A stretch of 64,000 nt of DNA, from contig CBDFHN010000002.1 in assembly GCA_965247735.1 (NCBI GenBank), forward strand, positions 2,666,001 to 2,730,000. Reading direction: 5' to 3'. The DNA is from JAOXRU01 sp965247735. Its GTDB lineage: Bacteria > Bacteroidota > Bacteroidia > Flavobacteriales > Flavobacteriaceae. Of the stretch, positions 16,348 through 26,064 are shown in pieces. Position 1 is the first letter of the stretch, and each line of letters opens with the position of its first letter. The notes beneath the pieces were generated by a model. That model saw only the letters and a program-made list of their open reading frames with translations. It was not told the origin of the DNA and did not search any database. Both the position numbers and the translations under genes were made by a program.

Positions 16348-18564
16348 ATGCCCAATCTTAAACCAACTATTTACTTATTTGTTTTGTCTATTATCCTGCT
16401 TTTCAGCTGTAAAAAGGATGAAGATTCTATAAACACAACTCCAACTATTTCTCTAACGAGTCCAATCAATAATCACTCTTTAGAACCTGGAAATACAGAA
16501 CAATTATTAAGCTGGAAAGCTAAAGACAAGGACAACGATGAATTAACCTTTGATCTGTACTATGGAGAAACACTTCCAGAATCACCCAATCAACAAAATC
16601 TAAAACAAAGTAGTTTTTTAGTCCCTGTACTTCCACTAGGAAAAACTATAAAATGGAAAGTAGTCGCCAAAGATCAAGAGAGTACAACCTCAAGTGAAAT
16701 ATGGGATTTCAGCACTATAGCTTCAGAATTAACAGAACTTACAGTTAATTTAAATACTCCAGTGCAAAATTCAACACTTGCCATAGGAACTAATAAAATC
16801 CTATTAAACTGGACTAGCACTACAAATAGTAAAACTCCTATTACTTACGACCTTTATATAGGAGAAAGTATACCAGACGAACCAACAATAAATAACCTAA
16901 CAGAAAATTCCTATGAATACACTACTTTAGAAGGCGGAAAAAACTACCAATGGAAGATCGTTGCCAAAGATCAAAAAAATACAATATCAAGTGAGATCTG
17001 GGATTTTAACACTACAGCTACAGAACTTACAGTTAACTTAAATACTCCAGAACAAAATGCAATACTTGCTGCAGGAACTGATAAAATACAATTAAATTGG
17101 ACTGGTACTACAAATAGTTCGACTCCTATTACTTATGACCTGTATATCGGGGAAAACATACCAACTGAACCAACTGCCACGAATCTAACACAAAACTCTT
17201 ATGAATACACTCTATTAGAGAACGGAAAAACTTACCAATGGAAGGTCGTTTCCAAAACAAATAGTACGGAAGTTCCTAGCGAAGTTAGAACTTTTTCTAT
17301 TCAGGCTGGTGTTATTACTGGTAGTATTGCTTGGACTACCATTGAACGAGCAAACACATACGAGGTTCAAATAGGCGACACTCCAACCTTGGCAACTGTA
17401 AACACAGGCTTAACCACCTTAAAAACGCCTATGTACGGCTTAGTAAATGGAACTACTTATACTTATAGAATTTATGGATATGAGGGAGCTACCAAGCTAA
17501 ACGATTTTCATGAAGGTACTTTTACTTATACCGATGCTTATAACCTAAGTATACATCATGGCAATTTAGAACTAAATAATCAACAAGAGATCAACGATTT
17601 TCAGACCAATGCTTATACACACATCAATGAGGGATATCTGATAATAGACGGGCCAGCTATTAACAACATAGACGGGCTGACTTCTCTTAGGAAAGTAGAA
17701 GGTGGTTTTGCACTTAGAAAAACAACCGCCAATTTTGATACAAGTATAGGGTTTGCAAATTTAAAAGAAGTAGTTGGTGATTTTGCCTTACGTGACAACA
17801 AAGGTTTACTCAAAATTACGTTCTCTACACTAACAAGCACCAATCATTTCTACCTTTATAACAATGATATACTAACCACATTAGAAATGCCCGTTTTAAG
17901 GCGTACAAATCGTTTTTGGATAGGAAGTTGGTACGATCATTTCGTAGAAACTTCAGGTTTAAGCCTAAATTATGATGCCATCTACCATAATAAAGAAAAT
18001 AAAGCTCTGGAAACCATCGTCATGAATGAGCTAACAGATGTAGTGTCTATAGGTATAGGTAATAATGAAAAGCTTACAAATATCGATTTCTTAAGAAATA
18101 TCACCAATGTTCCAGACGGAATTAAAATACAACACAACTCTAGTTTAATCAATCTAAATGGATTATCAAATTTAGTAACGGTATCATCAGGTTTCGAAAT
18201 ATTAAATAATATAAATTTAATAGATATATCATTACCAAAATTTAAAGAGCTTAAAAGAAGAGGGTTTACCAAAATAGGTAGAGGGGAGTTATTAATTGGT
18301 TACAACACCAAATTAACTATTGTAAACCTACCTGTTTTAATCAAAGTAGAAACACATTTAGGCTTCTTTTATAATCCAGAATTAGAATCCATAAGCTCAA
18401 TAAGAAGTAAAATAAGAATTGCTAGTAGCTTAATCTTCGCGAACAACGTTAAGTTTAAAGATTACTGTAACCTTAAAGGAATTAGACCAGGTGGCTATTC
18501 GATAAAATACAACCTATACAATCCTGACTTACTTTCTCTTAACGATGAAAATTGTAGCTTGTAA
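16348..18564 (+). CDS. Lipoprotein with tandem Ig/FN3-like repeats and receptor-L-type leucine-rich region
   Basis: 738 residues from ATG 16348, which opens a lipoprotein signal (LFVLSIILLFSC). Four beta-sandwich repeats follow: three of about 90-96 residues with the cadence L-TP-N...L-W...YDLY-GE...Y-WK-VAKD, and a fourth, shorter one (ITGSIAWTTIERANTYEVQIG). From about residue 390 there is an LRR-like region resembling the receptor L domain of bacterial surface proteins (IDGLTSLRKVEGG, FANLKEVVGDFALRDN, IDFLRNITNVPDG). It is probably a surface adhesion or glycan- or protein-binding lipoprotein; the ligand is unknown. It stands alone with its own terminator. Confidence 0.8.
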   Translation: MPNLKPTIYLFVLSIILLFSCKKDEDSINTTPTISLTSPINNHSLEPGNTEQLLSWKAKDKDNDELTFDLYYGETLPESPNQQNLKQSSFLVPVLPLGKTIKWKVVAKDQESTTSSEIWDFSTIASELTELTVNLNTPVQNSTLAIGTNKILLNWTSTTNSKTPITYDLYIGESIPDEPTINNLTENSYEYTTLEGGKNYQWKIVAKDQKNTISSEIWDFNTTATELTVNLNTPEQNAILAAGTDKIQLNWTGTTNSSTPITYDLYIGENIPTEPTATNLTQNSYEYTLLENGKTYQWKVVSKTNSTEVPSEVRTFSIQAGVITGSIAWTTIERANTYEVQIGDTPTLATVNTGLTTLKTPMYGLVNGTTYTYRIYGYEGATKLNDFHEGTFTYTDAYNLSIHHGNLELNNQQEINDFQTNAYTHINEGYLIIDGPAINNIDGLTSLRKVEGGFALRKTTANFDTSIGFANLKEVVGDFALRDNKGLLKITFSTLTSTNHFYLYNNDILTTLEMPVLRRTNRFWIGSWYDHFVETSGLSLNYDAIYHNKENKALETIVMNELTDVVSIGIGNNEKLTNIDFLRNITNVPDGIKIQHNSSLINLNGLSNLVTVSSGFEILNNINLIDISLPKFKELKRRGFTKIGRGELLIGYNTKLTIVNLPVLIKVETHLGFFYNPELESISSIRSKIRIASSLIFANNVKFKDYCNLKGIRPGGYSIKYNLYNPDLLSLNDENCSL
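16738..17313 (+). repeat. Two tandem 288-bp repeats inside the lipoprotein gene
   Basis: Units 16738-17025 and 17026-17313 each encode one 96-residue repeat starting LTVNLNTP. They are highly similar at DNA level (for example both contain ACTCCTATTACTTA then GACCT), which points to a recent in-frame duplication. Confidence 0.75.
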
Positions 18565-18592
18565 AACAAGAAAATAATTTGTCTTAAAAAAT

Positions 18593-18621
18593 CGCCTAGA
18601 ATCTATTTTAGGCGGTTTTTT
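18593..18621 (+). terminator. Intrinsic terminator of the repeat lipoprotein gene
   Basis: CGCCTA (18593-18598) pairs with TAGGCG (18609-18614), followed by seven T. Confidence 0.85.
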
Positions 18622-18734
18622 TGTGCTTAATGTGGAGTTTAAAATATAACTAGTAAAGGCACTCCTAAAAACTGAATATCCCTACAATCAATTCTAAATT
18701 ATTACCATAAATTTGCTGGACAGCAAATAACACC

Positions 18735-19313
18735 ATGGAACCAAACCAACATCATCATTTTATTATTTTTAAACCCTATGGTTATTTGAGTCAGTTTGTA
18801 AATAATGGCCCAAAAAAAAATTCTAAAAAATTACTCGGGTCGCTTTATAACTTTCCTGAAAACACCATGTCAATTGGACGCCTGGATGAAGCATCAGAAG
18901 GACTACTTCTTTTAACCACCGATGGCATGATGAGTCACCATATTAGGAGTAATAAAGTAGAAAAAGAATATTACGCCCAAGTAGATGGTATAATTACCGA
19001 TCAAGCAGTTGAAGCACTTAGAAATGGTATTGAAATTAATGTTGAAGGTATTCCATATATTACTAAACCATGTGTTGTTAATAAAATTGAAACAATTCCA
19101 AAATTACCTGTAAGAGCAAAAAAAATTAGAGCCGAACGTCATGGTCCAACAAGCTGGGTTTCTATAACACTACGTGAAGGGAAATTTAGACAGGTTAGAA
19201 AAATGACTGCAGCTATTGGTTTTCCTACCTTAAGACTTGTTAGAGCTAGAGTTGGAACTATCACTATAGGAAATATGCAAGCTGGTGATGTTATTGAAGT
19301 TGATGAGTTTTAA
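18735..19313 (+). CDS. RNA pseudouridine synthase, RsuA/RluE-type
   Basis: 192 residues without an S4 domain, like RluE. The catalytic block MSIGRLDEASEGLLLLT carries the essential Asp in GRLD. YLSQFVNNG is the family's FNKP-Y region equivalent, and EGKFRQVRKM is the usual C-terminal basic motif. It isomerises a uridine in 23S rRNA; which site cannot be read from sequence. It converges on the SOD gene. Confidence 0.88.
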   Translation: MEPNQHHHFIIFKPYGYLSQFVNNGPKKNSKKLLGSLYNFPENTMSIGRLDEASEGLLLLTTDGMMSHHIRSNKVEKEYYAQVDGIITDQAVEALRNGIEINVEGIPYITKPCVVNKIETIPKLPVRAKKIRAERHGPTSWVSITLREGKFRQVRKMTAAIGFPTLRLVRARVGTITIGNMQAGDVIEVDEF

Positions 19314-19326
19314 ACTTTTCAAATAA

Positions 19327-19356
19327 AAAATCCCATCAAATTAATGATAGGATTTT
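19327..19356. terminator. Bidirectional terminator between pseudouridine synthase and SOD genes
   Basis: AAATCC-ATCA and TGAT-GGATTT pair around a short loop with one mismatch; T runs lie on both sides. Confidence 0.7.
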
Positions 19357-19381
19357 TAAAAGAACTTTATTTAAAGCTAGC

Positions 19382-19990
19382 CTATTTGTTAGCTTCGTAT
19401 AACTTAGAAACTTCATCCCAGTTAATTACATTAAAAAATGCATTGATATAATCTGGTCTTCTATTTTGATAGTTTAGGTAATATGCATGCTCCCAAACGT
19501 CTAATCCTAATACAGGAAAACCACCACAACCAACTCCTGGCATTAATGGGTTATCTTGGTTAGGAGAAGAACATACTTCTACTTTACCTCCTTTATGAAC
19601 ACAAAGCCATGCCCAACCCGATCCAAAACGCGTACCTGCTGCTGTAGCAAATGCACTTTTAAAATCTTCAAAAGAACCATAAGCGGCATCAATAGCTGCT
19701 GCTAAAGCTCCAGAAGGTGCTCCTCCTCCATTTGGACTCATAACGCTCCAAAATAAAGAATGGTTATAAAAACCACCTCCATTATTACGAACCGCTCCAT
19801 TTGTCATATCTAAATTTTCAAGGATATCTGCTATTGATTTTCCTTCTAAATCTGTCCCTGCAATTGCAGCATTTAATTTAGATGTATAGCCATTATGATG
19901 TTTAGAATGGTGTATCTCCATTGTGCGTGCATCTATATGTGGTTCTAATGCATCGTATGCATAAGCTAATTTTGGTAATTCAAATGCCAT
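19382..19990 (-). CDS. sodA: Superoxide dismutase, Mn/Fe family
   Basis: 202 residues, full length. All four metal ligands are visible: H in MEIHHSKHH, H in GGGFYNHSLFW, and D and H in GLDVWEHAYYLNY. The outer-sphere Gln is in SSPNQDNP and the FeSOD-type position is Gly (NNGGGFYNH), the arrangement of Mn-type or cambialistic enzymes. It dismutates superoxide in the cytoplasm; there is no signal peptide. A -7 box lies about 40 bp upstream on the minus strand. Confidence 0.93.
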   Translation of the reverse strand: MAFELPKLAYAYDALEPHIDARTMEIHHSKHHNGYTSKLNAAIAGTDLEGKSIADILENLDMTNGAVRNNGGGFYNHSLFWSVMSPNGGGAPSGALAAAIDAAYGSFEDFKSAFATAAGTRFGSGWAWLCVHKGGKVEVCSSPNQDNPLMPGVGCGGFPVLGLDVWEHAYYLNYQNRRPDYINAFFNVINWDEVSKLYEANK

Positions 19991-20026
19991 AATATTTTAG
20001 TTTTTGTGATTGTTTTTAATAATATT

Positions 20027-20034
20027 CAAATTTA
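20027..20034 (-). promoter_or_regulatory. Candidate -7 box of the SOD gene
   Basis: The minus strand reads TAAATTTG, fitting TAnnTTTG, 37 bp before the SOD start codon. Confidence 0.55.
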
Positions 20035-20102
20035 AGTATAAACTTAGTCATTTTGTTATAATTACTTATAGAGTTTCTTTATTTTGCAATAAAAAATATC
20101 CA

Positions 20103-23100
20103 TTGGACAATTCTTCTAGCTATAAAATATATAATGCATCGGCAGGGTCTGGCAAAACTTTTTCTTTAGTAAAAAACTACCTTTCGTTAATTCTTGCTTC
20201 CGAAAGCCCTGGAAACTATAGGTATATTTTGGCCATTACATTTACCAATAAAGCCGTAAACGAAATGAAGCAACGGGTTATAAAAAACCTTGCCGAATTT
20301 AGTGAAGACAGTATTATCAATACCCCAACTATACTTTTTGAATCGTTACAAGAAGAATTGCAACTAACAGCAGCGGAATTAAAGAATAGAGCAAAAAAAA
20401 CATTAAAGCACATCTTACACAACTACGCTTTTTTTGAAATCTCTACCATAGATAAATTTACCAATAGGGTTATTAGAACCTTTGCCAAAGATTTGCAATT
20501 GCCACAAAATTTTGAAGTGGTTTTAAACACCGATTTGTTACTTTCCGAAGCCATAGACAACCTTTTGTCTAAAGTAGGAGAAGAAAAACAACTTACAAAA
20601 ACACTGCTGAATTTTTCGCTAGCCAAAATTGATGAGGATAAAAGTTGGGATATTTCTTTTGATCTTCAAGAAAAAGGGAAACTTATTTTTAATGAAAACC
20701 ACAGTCAACATCTGGAAAAAATAAAAAACAAAACCTTTGATGACTTTGATGCGCTTAGCACCATACTTTCCAAAAAAATAAAGACATATACAGAAGCAAT
20801 GGTAACTGCTGCTGAAAAAATTTTAGCATTAATTCAAGAAAACGGATTAGACTATACAGATTTTAAAAGTGCTTGGTTTCCAAAATTTATGCTTGCCATT
20901 CGGAAAGAAGCTGTAGGTATAAATTTTACTGCGGGATGGAAAATTAATTTTGACAGCACTACACATTACAACAAATCTACTCCAGAAAGCAATAAGTCTA
21001 CTATTGATGGCTTGATGCCAAGCTTTTCATCTCTTTTTTCAGAAATAAAAAGTAGTTTTTATGAATTGGCATTTTTAAAAAATTTCAAGAAAAACATTAC
21101 ACCGCTATCCGTAATCAATGCCATACAAAAAGAAATAAAAAATATTGAAATAGAAAGAGATGAAATTCCTCTAGCCTATTTTAATACCATTATTGCCAAT
21201 GAAATAAAAAACCAACCTACTCCTTTTATTTATGAGCGTCTTGGCGAACGATACAAACACTATTTTATTGATGAATTTCAGGATACTTCAGCTTTACAAT
21301 GGAATAATCTAATTCCTCTTATTGGCAATGCCTTAGAAGGAAATGAAAATGCATCATTAATGCTTGTAGGTGATGCCAAGCAAGCAATATACAGGTGGCG
21401 AGGTGGAAAGGCAGAACAGTTTATTTCACTTTTTAACAAAACTAATAACCCGTTCTATATTGCCAACGAAACCATAACACTAGAAACCAATTACAGAAGC
21501 TGTGATGAAGTTATTAGTTTTAACAATGCTTTTTTTAAATACGCTGCTAATTACCTAACAAATCCTACTTATAAAGAGCTGTTCGAAAACGGTAGCTGGC
21601 AACAAAGCAATAATAATATTGGCGGTTATGTTTCCATTAATTTTATTGAAAAAGAAACAGAAGATAAAAATGCTGCCTATTGCTCTGCCGTATTAGCAGC
21701 TATAAAAAAAGCACAACAGCATGGTTATGCCCATAAAGATATTTGTATTTTAACTAGAGGTAATAAAGAAGGTAGTATTCTAGCTAATTACCTTACCGAA
21801 CAAGAAATTCCGATAATATCATCAGACTCTTTATTGCTCAATAACTATCCCAATATAAAATTCTTAAACAATCTTTTGGCTTTCTCTATTAACCCATTAG
21901 ACGAAGAATTAAAAGTAAAACTGCTATATCATCTGTTTGATAAAGAACATGGTTTTTATGAATATGCTGCCGAACATTTACAAGATATTTCAAAATACTT
22001 ATTAACTGCTTTCGAATTCGATATTCATTTTTTCCTAAACACCTCGCTATTTGATGCCATCAGTTATGCTGTAAAATGCTTTAACCTTGTAAAAGAATCT
22101 GATGCTTATATCAATTACTATCTTGATGAAATCTATGATTTTACAAATGCTAATTCCGATAGCATTATAGATTTCTTAGTTTTTTGGGAAAAGAAAAAAA
22201 ACAACTTAAGCGTAGTTGCTCCCGCTGCTTCTAATGCGGTACAATTAATGACCATCCACAAATCTAAAGGATTAGAATTTCCAATAGTTATATACCCCTA
22301 TGCTAATAGCGCTATTAAACCTAACAAAAGCGATTCCCTTTGGGTAAACATTAATAAAGAGGAATACCATAATTTTGAAGAAGCCCAGTTAAGTGCCAAT
22401 AAAAACTTATTAGAACTAGCTCCAGAAATAAGTAATACTTATGCAGAAGAGATTGAAAAACAAGAGCTGGACAGTTATAATGTCTTGTATGTAGCATTAA
22501 CTAGAGCGGTAGAACAATTATATATTATCTCTGAAGTTGGAAAAAAAGAAAGCAAGACAATAGGCTCTACTGCCGATCTTTTAAAAGCATATCTAACAGA
22601 CAATAATCTTTGGGAACCTGCTAAATTTGAATATCATTTTGGTTTGCCTTCAAAAAAGAGTAAAGAAGAAGATTTAATTATTAACCCAAGTATACCTTAT
22701 TATTACACCACAAAATCTAGTTCTAAATTTAACATTGTTACCAAAGCTGGATTGCTATGGGAAAGCAAGCAAGAAAATGCGATTGAGAAAGGAATTTTAG
22801 TGCATCATCTACTTTCTAAAATACAACTCCATGATGATATAAACCAAGCTCTTGAAGACACTTTTAAAGAAGGAATGATCACAAAAGATCATATTCCTTT
22901 ACTTAAAACACAACTTTTAAATGTTACTTCTCATCCAGAACTACAGGAATATTTTACAGCACAGTACGAAATCTATAACGAAAGAGATATCCTTACCCAG
23001 TTTGGAGAAACACTACGCCCAGATCGGGTGGTCATTAAAGATAATAAAGCCATACTAATAGATTATAAAACTGGTGATGAAAAAGCAAGCTATGCCAATC

Positions 23101-23201
23101 AATTAAATCAATATGCCCAAGCACTTTTTGAAATGGGCTATCATATTAAACACAAAATAATTGTTTACATTGAAAAAGACATCAAATTAAAATATTTATA
23201 A
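20103..23201 (+). CDS. AddA-like UvrD-family helicase with RecB-type nuclease domain
   Basis: The likely start is TTG 20103, giving MDNSSSYKIYNASAGSGKTF, 1032 aa; the open frame upstream has no family resemblance and overlaps a promoter-like TATTTTG. Superfamily 1 helicase motifs in order: Walker A ASAGSGKT, HYFIDEFQDTS (motif II), VGDAKQAIYRWRGG (III), LETNYRS (IV), MTIHKSKGLEFPIVIYP (V) and NVLYVALTRA (VI). The C-terminal PD-(D/E)XK nuclease has GILVHHLL and RPDRVVI...AILIDYKTG. With the AddB-like protein at 26065 it should form the double-strand-break resection complex used by Bacteroidetes in place of RecBCD. The two genes are separated here by kbl and ompA. Confidence 0.88.
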   Translation: MDNSSSYKIYNASAGSGKTFSLVKNYLSLILASESPGNYRYILAITFTNKAVNEMKQRVIKNLAEFSEDSIINTPTILFESLQEELQLTAAELKNRAKKTLKHILHNYAFFEISTIDKFTNRVIRTFAKDLQLPQNFEVVLNTDLLLSEAIDNLLSKVGEEKQLTKTLLNFSLAKIDEDKSWDISFDLQEKGKLIFNENHSQHLEKIKNKTFDDFDALSTILSKKIKTYTEAMVTAAEKILALIQENGLDYTDFKSAWFPKFMLAIRKEAVGINFTAGWKINFDSTTHYNKSTPESNKSTIDGLMPSFSSLFSEIKSSFYELAFLKNFKKNITPLSVINAIQKEIKNIEIERDEIPLAYFNTIIANEIKNQPTPFIYERLGERYKHYFIDEFQDTSALQWNNLIPLIGNALEGNENASLMLVGDAKQAIYRWRGGKAEQFISLFNKTNNPFYIANETITLETNYRSCDEVISFNNAFFKYAANYLTNPTYKELFENGSWQQSNNNIGGYVSINFIEKETEDKNAAYCSAVLAAIKKAQQHGYAHKDICILTRGNKEGSILANYLTEQEIPIISSDSLLLNNYPNIKFLNNLLAFSINPLDEELKVKLLYHLFDKEHGFYEYAAEHLQDISKYLLTAFEFDIHFFLNTSLFDAISYAVKCFNLVKESDAYINYYLDEIYDFTNANSDSIIDFLVFWEKKKNNLSVVAPAASNAVQLMTIHKSKGLEFPIVIYPYANSAIKPNKSDSLWVNINKEEYHNFEEAQLSANKNLLELAPEISNTYAEEIEKQELDSYNVLYVALTRAVEQLYIISEVGKKESKTIGSTADLLKAYLTDNNLWEPAKFEYHFGLPSKKSKEEDLIINPSIPYYYTTKSSSKFNIVTKAGLLWESKQENAIEKGILVHHLLSKIQLHDDINQALEDTFKEGMITKDHIPLLKTQLLNVTSHPELQEYFTAQYEIYNERDILTQFGETLRPDRVVIKDNKAILIDYKTGDEKASYANQLNQYAQALFEMGYHIKHKIIVYIEKDIKLKYL

Positions 23202-23214
23202 CCCCGTAAATAAA

Positions 23215-23222
23215 TATATTTG
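23215..23222 (+). promoter_or_regulatory. Candidate -7 box of kbl
   Basis: TATATTTG matches TAnnTTTG, 16 bp before the kbl ATG, within 20 bp of the AddA stop. Confidence 0.6.
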
Positions 23223-23238
23223 CAAAAAAACGAAAAAC

Positions 23239-24435
23239 ATGTACGGTAAAATAAAAGAGCACCTAACAAAAGAACTAGAAGAGCTTACAGCAGCTGGTTT
23301 ATATAAAAAAGAACGTATAATTACCTCTAAACAAGATGCGGTAATCACCTTAGATTCTGGACAAGAAGTTATCAACTTCTGTGCAAATAACTATCTAGGG
23401 CTTTCTGCACATCCTGAGGTTATCCAAGCGGCAAAAGACGCAATGGATTCTCATGGTTATGGAATGTCGTCTGTACGTTTTATTTGTGGAACACAAGATA
23501 TCCACAAAACATTAGAGCAAAAAATTGCAGCTTTTTACGAAACCGAAGACACTATATTATATGCTGCTGCTTTTGACGCTAATGGTGGTGTTTTTGAACC
23601 TTTACTAAATGCTGAGGATGCAATTATATCAGATTCCCTTAACCATGCTTCTATTATAGATGGGGTTCGTTTATGTAAAGCCAAACGTTATAGGTATGCC
23701 AATAACGATATGACGGAACTAGAAAAACAACTGCAACAAGCAGACAAAGATGGTTCTAGATTTAAAATCATAGTTACCGATGGTGTATTCTCTATGGATG
23801 GTATTGTGGCTTCTTTAGATAAAATTTGTGATTTAGCAGATAAATACGACGCCCTAGTAATGATAGATGAATGCCATGCCGCAGGATTTATTGGCGCTAC
23901 TGGTCGTGGTACATTAGAAGAAAAAGGAGTAATGGGTAGAATAGATATTATTACTGGTACTCTTGGGAAAGGACTTGGTGGTGCAATGGGTGGATATACT
24001 ACTGGTAAAAAAGAAATTATTGAAATGCTTCGCCAAAAATCAAGACCATATTTATTTTCTAACTCATTAACACCTGCAATTGTTGGTGCTTCCATAAAAG
24101 TTTTAGAGATGATAAGTAATGATACCACCTTAAGAGATAAGCTAGAAAAAAATACCGCTTACTTCAAAAAAGGAATGGAAGCTGCTGGTTTTGATATTGT
24201 AAATGGAGACTCCGCTATTGTTCCCGTAATGTTATACGATGCAAAATTATCGCAAACAATGGCAGACAAACTGTTGGAGAAAGGAATCTATGTTATTGGG
24301 TTTTTCTTTCCAGTTGTCCCAAAAGACAAAGCAAGAATTAGAGTACAGCTCTCTGCCGCCCACAGCGTAACCCACTTAGACAGAGCCATTAAAGCCTTTG
24401 CTGAAGTAGGAAAAGAATTGAATATCATTTCATAA
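23239..24435 (+). CDS. kbl: Glycine C-acetyltransferase (2-amino-3-ketobutyrate CoA ligase)
   Basis: 398 residues, the usual length for Kbl. The PLP-dependent alpha-oxoamine synthase fold is clear: CANNYLGLSAHPEV, SVRFICGTQDIHKTLE, ISDSLNHASIIDGVRL, the PLP-pyridine Asp in MIDECHAAGFIG, and the Schiff-base Lys in TGTLGKGLGGAMGG. It cleaves 2-amino-3-ketobutyrate with CoA to glycine and acetyl-CoA, the second step of threonine breakdown. No threonine dehydrogenase gene is adjacent. It has its own promoter box. Confidence 0.93.
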   Translation: MYGKIKEHLTKELEELTAAGLYKKERIITSKQDAVITLDSGQEVINFCANNYLGLSAHPEVIQAAKDAMDSHGYGMSSVRFICGTQDIHKTLEQKIAAFYETEDTILYAAAFDANGGVFEPLLNAEDAIISDSLNHASIIDGVRLCKAKRYRYANNDMTELEKQLQQADKDGSRFKIIVTDGVFSMDGIVASLDKICDLADKYDALVMIDECHAAGFIGATGRGTLEEKGVMGRIDIITGTLGKGLGGAMGGYTTGKKEIIEMLRQKSRPYLFSNSLTPAIVGASIKVLEMISNDTTLRDKLEKNTAYFKKGMEAAGFDIVNGDSAIVPVMLYDAKLSQTMADKLLEKGIYVIGFFFPVVPKDKARIRVQLSAAHSVTHLDRAIKAFAEVGKELNIIS

Positions 24436-24481
24436 TAACTTAGATTTACATCGACATAAAGCAAAAAAACTAGCCAAGATT

Positions 24482-24512
24482 TTGTTAATCTAGTATTAAC
24501 CACTTACATTTG
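24482..24512 (+). promoter_or_regulatory. Promoter of the OmpA/TSP3 porin gene
   Basis: TTG (24482-24484), a 20-nt spacer and TACATTTG (24505-24512): a textbook Bacteroidetes promoter with a 35-nt leader. The A-rich leader is typical of strongly translated genes in this phylum. Confidence 0.8.
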
Positions 24513-24547
24513 CGCTTAATTAACACTTAATTTTTAAAATAATTAAA

Positions 24548-25894
24548 ATGAAAAATCTTAGCAAATTATTTATTGCTGCGTTATTAGTTGTGGGACTAAG
24601 CAATGTACAAGCGCAAGATCAAAACAATCCTTGGTTAGTAAGCTTTGGAGTTAATGCGGTTGACGTTTATCCAACCAACCAACCTGGACAAGGTGTTTGG
24701 TTAGATGAGTATTTCAACGCAAAAGATCACTGGAACATACTTCCATCTATATCTACTATATCTGTTTCTAAATATGTTGGAGATGGTTTTTCTGTAGGAG
24801 CAAGAGGATCTTTAAACAAAATTGAAAACTGGGGTGATTCTTCTGTTTCTGACTTATCTTACTACGGATTAGACGGTACAGTAAAGTATAACTTCTTAAA
24901 AAACAAAAAATTTGACCCTTTCGTTGAAGTAGGTGGTGGATATTCTTGGATCGATAACATTGGTGCTGGTACACTTAATGGAGGTTTAGGTTTTAACTAC
25001 TGGTTTACTGAAAACATTGGTCTTACTTTACAAACAGGATATAAGCATTCTTTCGAAGACTACTTAGCTCCTCACTTCCAGCATTTAGCTGGTATTTCAA
25101 TCAAATTTGGTGGTGTTGATACTGACAAAGATGGTGTTTATGACAAAGATGATGCTTGTCCTGAAGTTCCTGGTTTAGAAGCATTCAACGGTTGTCCTGA
25201 TGCTGATGGCGATGGTATTGAAGACAGCAAAGATGCTTGTCCTAATGCTGCAGGTTCTAAAGAAATGAACGGTTGTCCTGATTCTGATTCTGATGGTATT
25301 GCTGATAAAGATGATGCTTGTCCTCAAGTTGCTGGTTTAGCTTCTTTAGCTGGTTGTCCTGATGCTGATGCTGATGGTATCGCTGATAAAGATGACTCTT
25401 GTGTTAACCAAGCTGGTCCTGCTGCAAACAAAGGATGTCCTTGGCCTGATGCTGATGGAGATAGCGTTTTAGATAAAGACGATACTTGTCCTCAAGTTGC
25501 TGGTACTGTAGCTAACAATGGTTGTCCTGAAGTTTCTGAAGCAGTTCAGAAAGCTTTAAATGCTTATGCTAAAACAATCTTATTTGATACAGGTAAATCT
25601 TCTATCAAAACTCAGTCTGAGTCTGTTTTAAACGATATCATTGCTATCTTAAAAGAATATCCTAATGCTAAGTTTACTGTAGAAGGACATACTGATAGTG
25701 TTGGTAGTGCTAAAACTAACCAAAGATTATCTGATTCTAGAGCTTCATCTGTAAAAGATTTCTTAACATCTCATGGTATTGCTACTAGCAGATTAACTTC
25801 AATCGGTTACGGTGAAGATAAGCCAATTGCTACTAACAAAACTAGAACTGGTAGAAAGCAAAACAGAAGAGTTGAAATTAACTTAGTAAAGTAA
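24548..25894 (+). CDS. OmpA-family outer membrane protein with TSP3 calcium-binding repeats
   Basis: 448 residues. A signal peptide ends at SNVQAQ. Residues about 25-185 form a predicted beta barrel (alternating strands, e.g. GLDGTVKYNFLKNKKFDPFVEVGGGYSW). Five thrombospondin-type-3 repeats follow (DTDKDGVYDKDDACP, DADGDGIEDSKDACP and so on), each an Asp-rich calcium site with paired Cys. The C-terminal OmpA domain (ILFDTGKSSIK, VEGHTDSVGS, NQRLSDSRASSVKDFL, GRKQNRRVEI) binds peptidoglycan. It is likely an abundant structural porin, like the OmpA proteins dominating flavobacterial outer membranes. Strong promoter and terminator flank it. Confidence 0.93.
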   Translation: MKNLSKLFIAALLVVGLSNVQAQDQNNPWLVSFGVNAVDVYPTNQPGQGVWLDEYFNAKDHWNILPSISTISVSKYVGDGFSVGARGSLNKIENWGDSSVSDLSYYGLDGTVKYNFLKNKKFDPFVEVGGGYSWIDNIGAGTLNGGLGFNYWFTENIGLTLQTGYKHSFEDYLAPHFQHLAGISIKFGGVDTDKDGVYDKDDACPEVPGLEAFNGCPDADGDGIEDSKDACPNAAGSKEMNGCPDSDSDGIADKDDACPQVAGLASLAGCPDADADGIADKDDSCVNQAGPAANKGCPWPDADGDSVLDKDDTCPQVAGTVANNGCPEVSEAVQKALNAYAKTILFDTGKSSIKTQSESVLNDIIAILKEYPNAKFTVEGHTDSVGSAKTNQRLSDSRASSVKDFLTSHGIATSRLTSIGYGEDKPIATNKTRTGRKQNRRVEINLVK

Positions 25895-25926
25895 TTTACT
25901 AAAGTCAACTTAAAATATATATTAAA

Positions 25927-25956
25927 AACGCTCTGGATATCCAGAGCGTTTTTTTT
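25927..25956 (+). terminator. Strong intrinsic terminator of the OmpA gene
   Basis: A perfect 10-bp stem, AACGCTCTGG/CCAGAGCGTT, with a 4-nt ATAT loop and a run of eight T. Confidence 0.92.
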
Positions 25957-26064
25957 ATGCCCAATAATTAAGCTTTTCAAAAAAATTAAACAAAACGCTA
26001 TACTAATATCCACAATCCTTTTTTAACTTGCAGCAAATAGCAATAGTATTATTTCGCTGCAATT

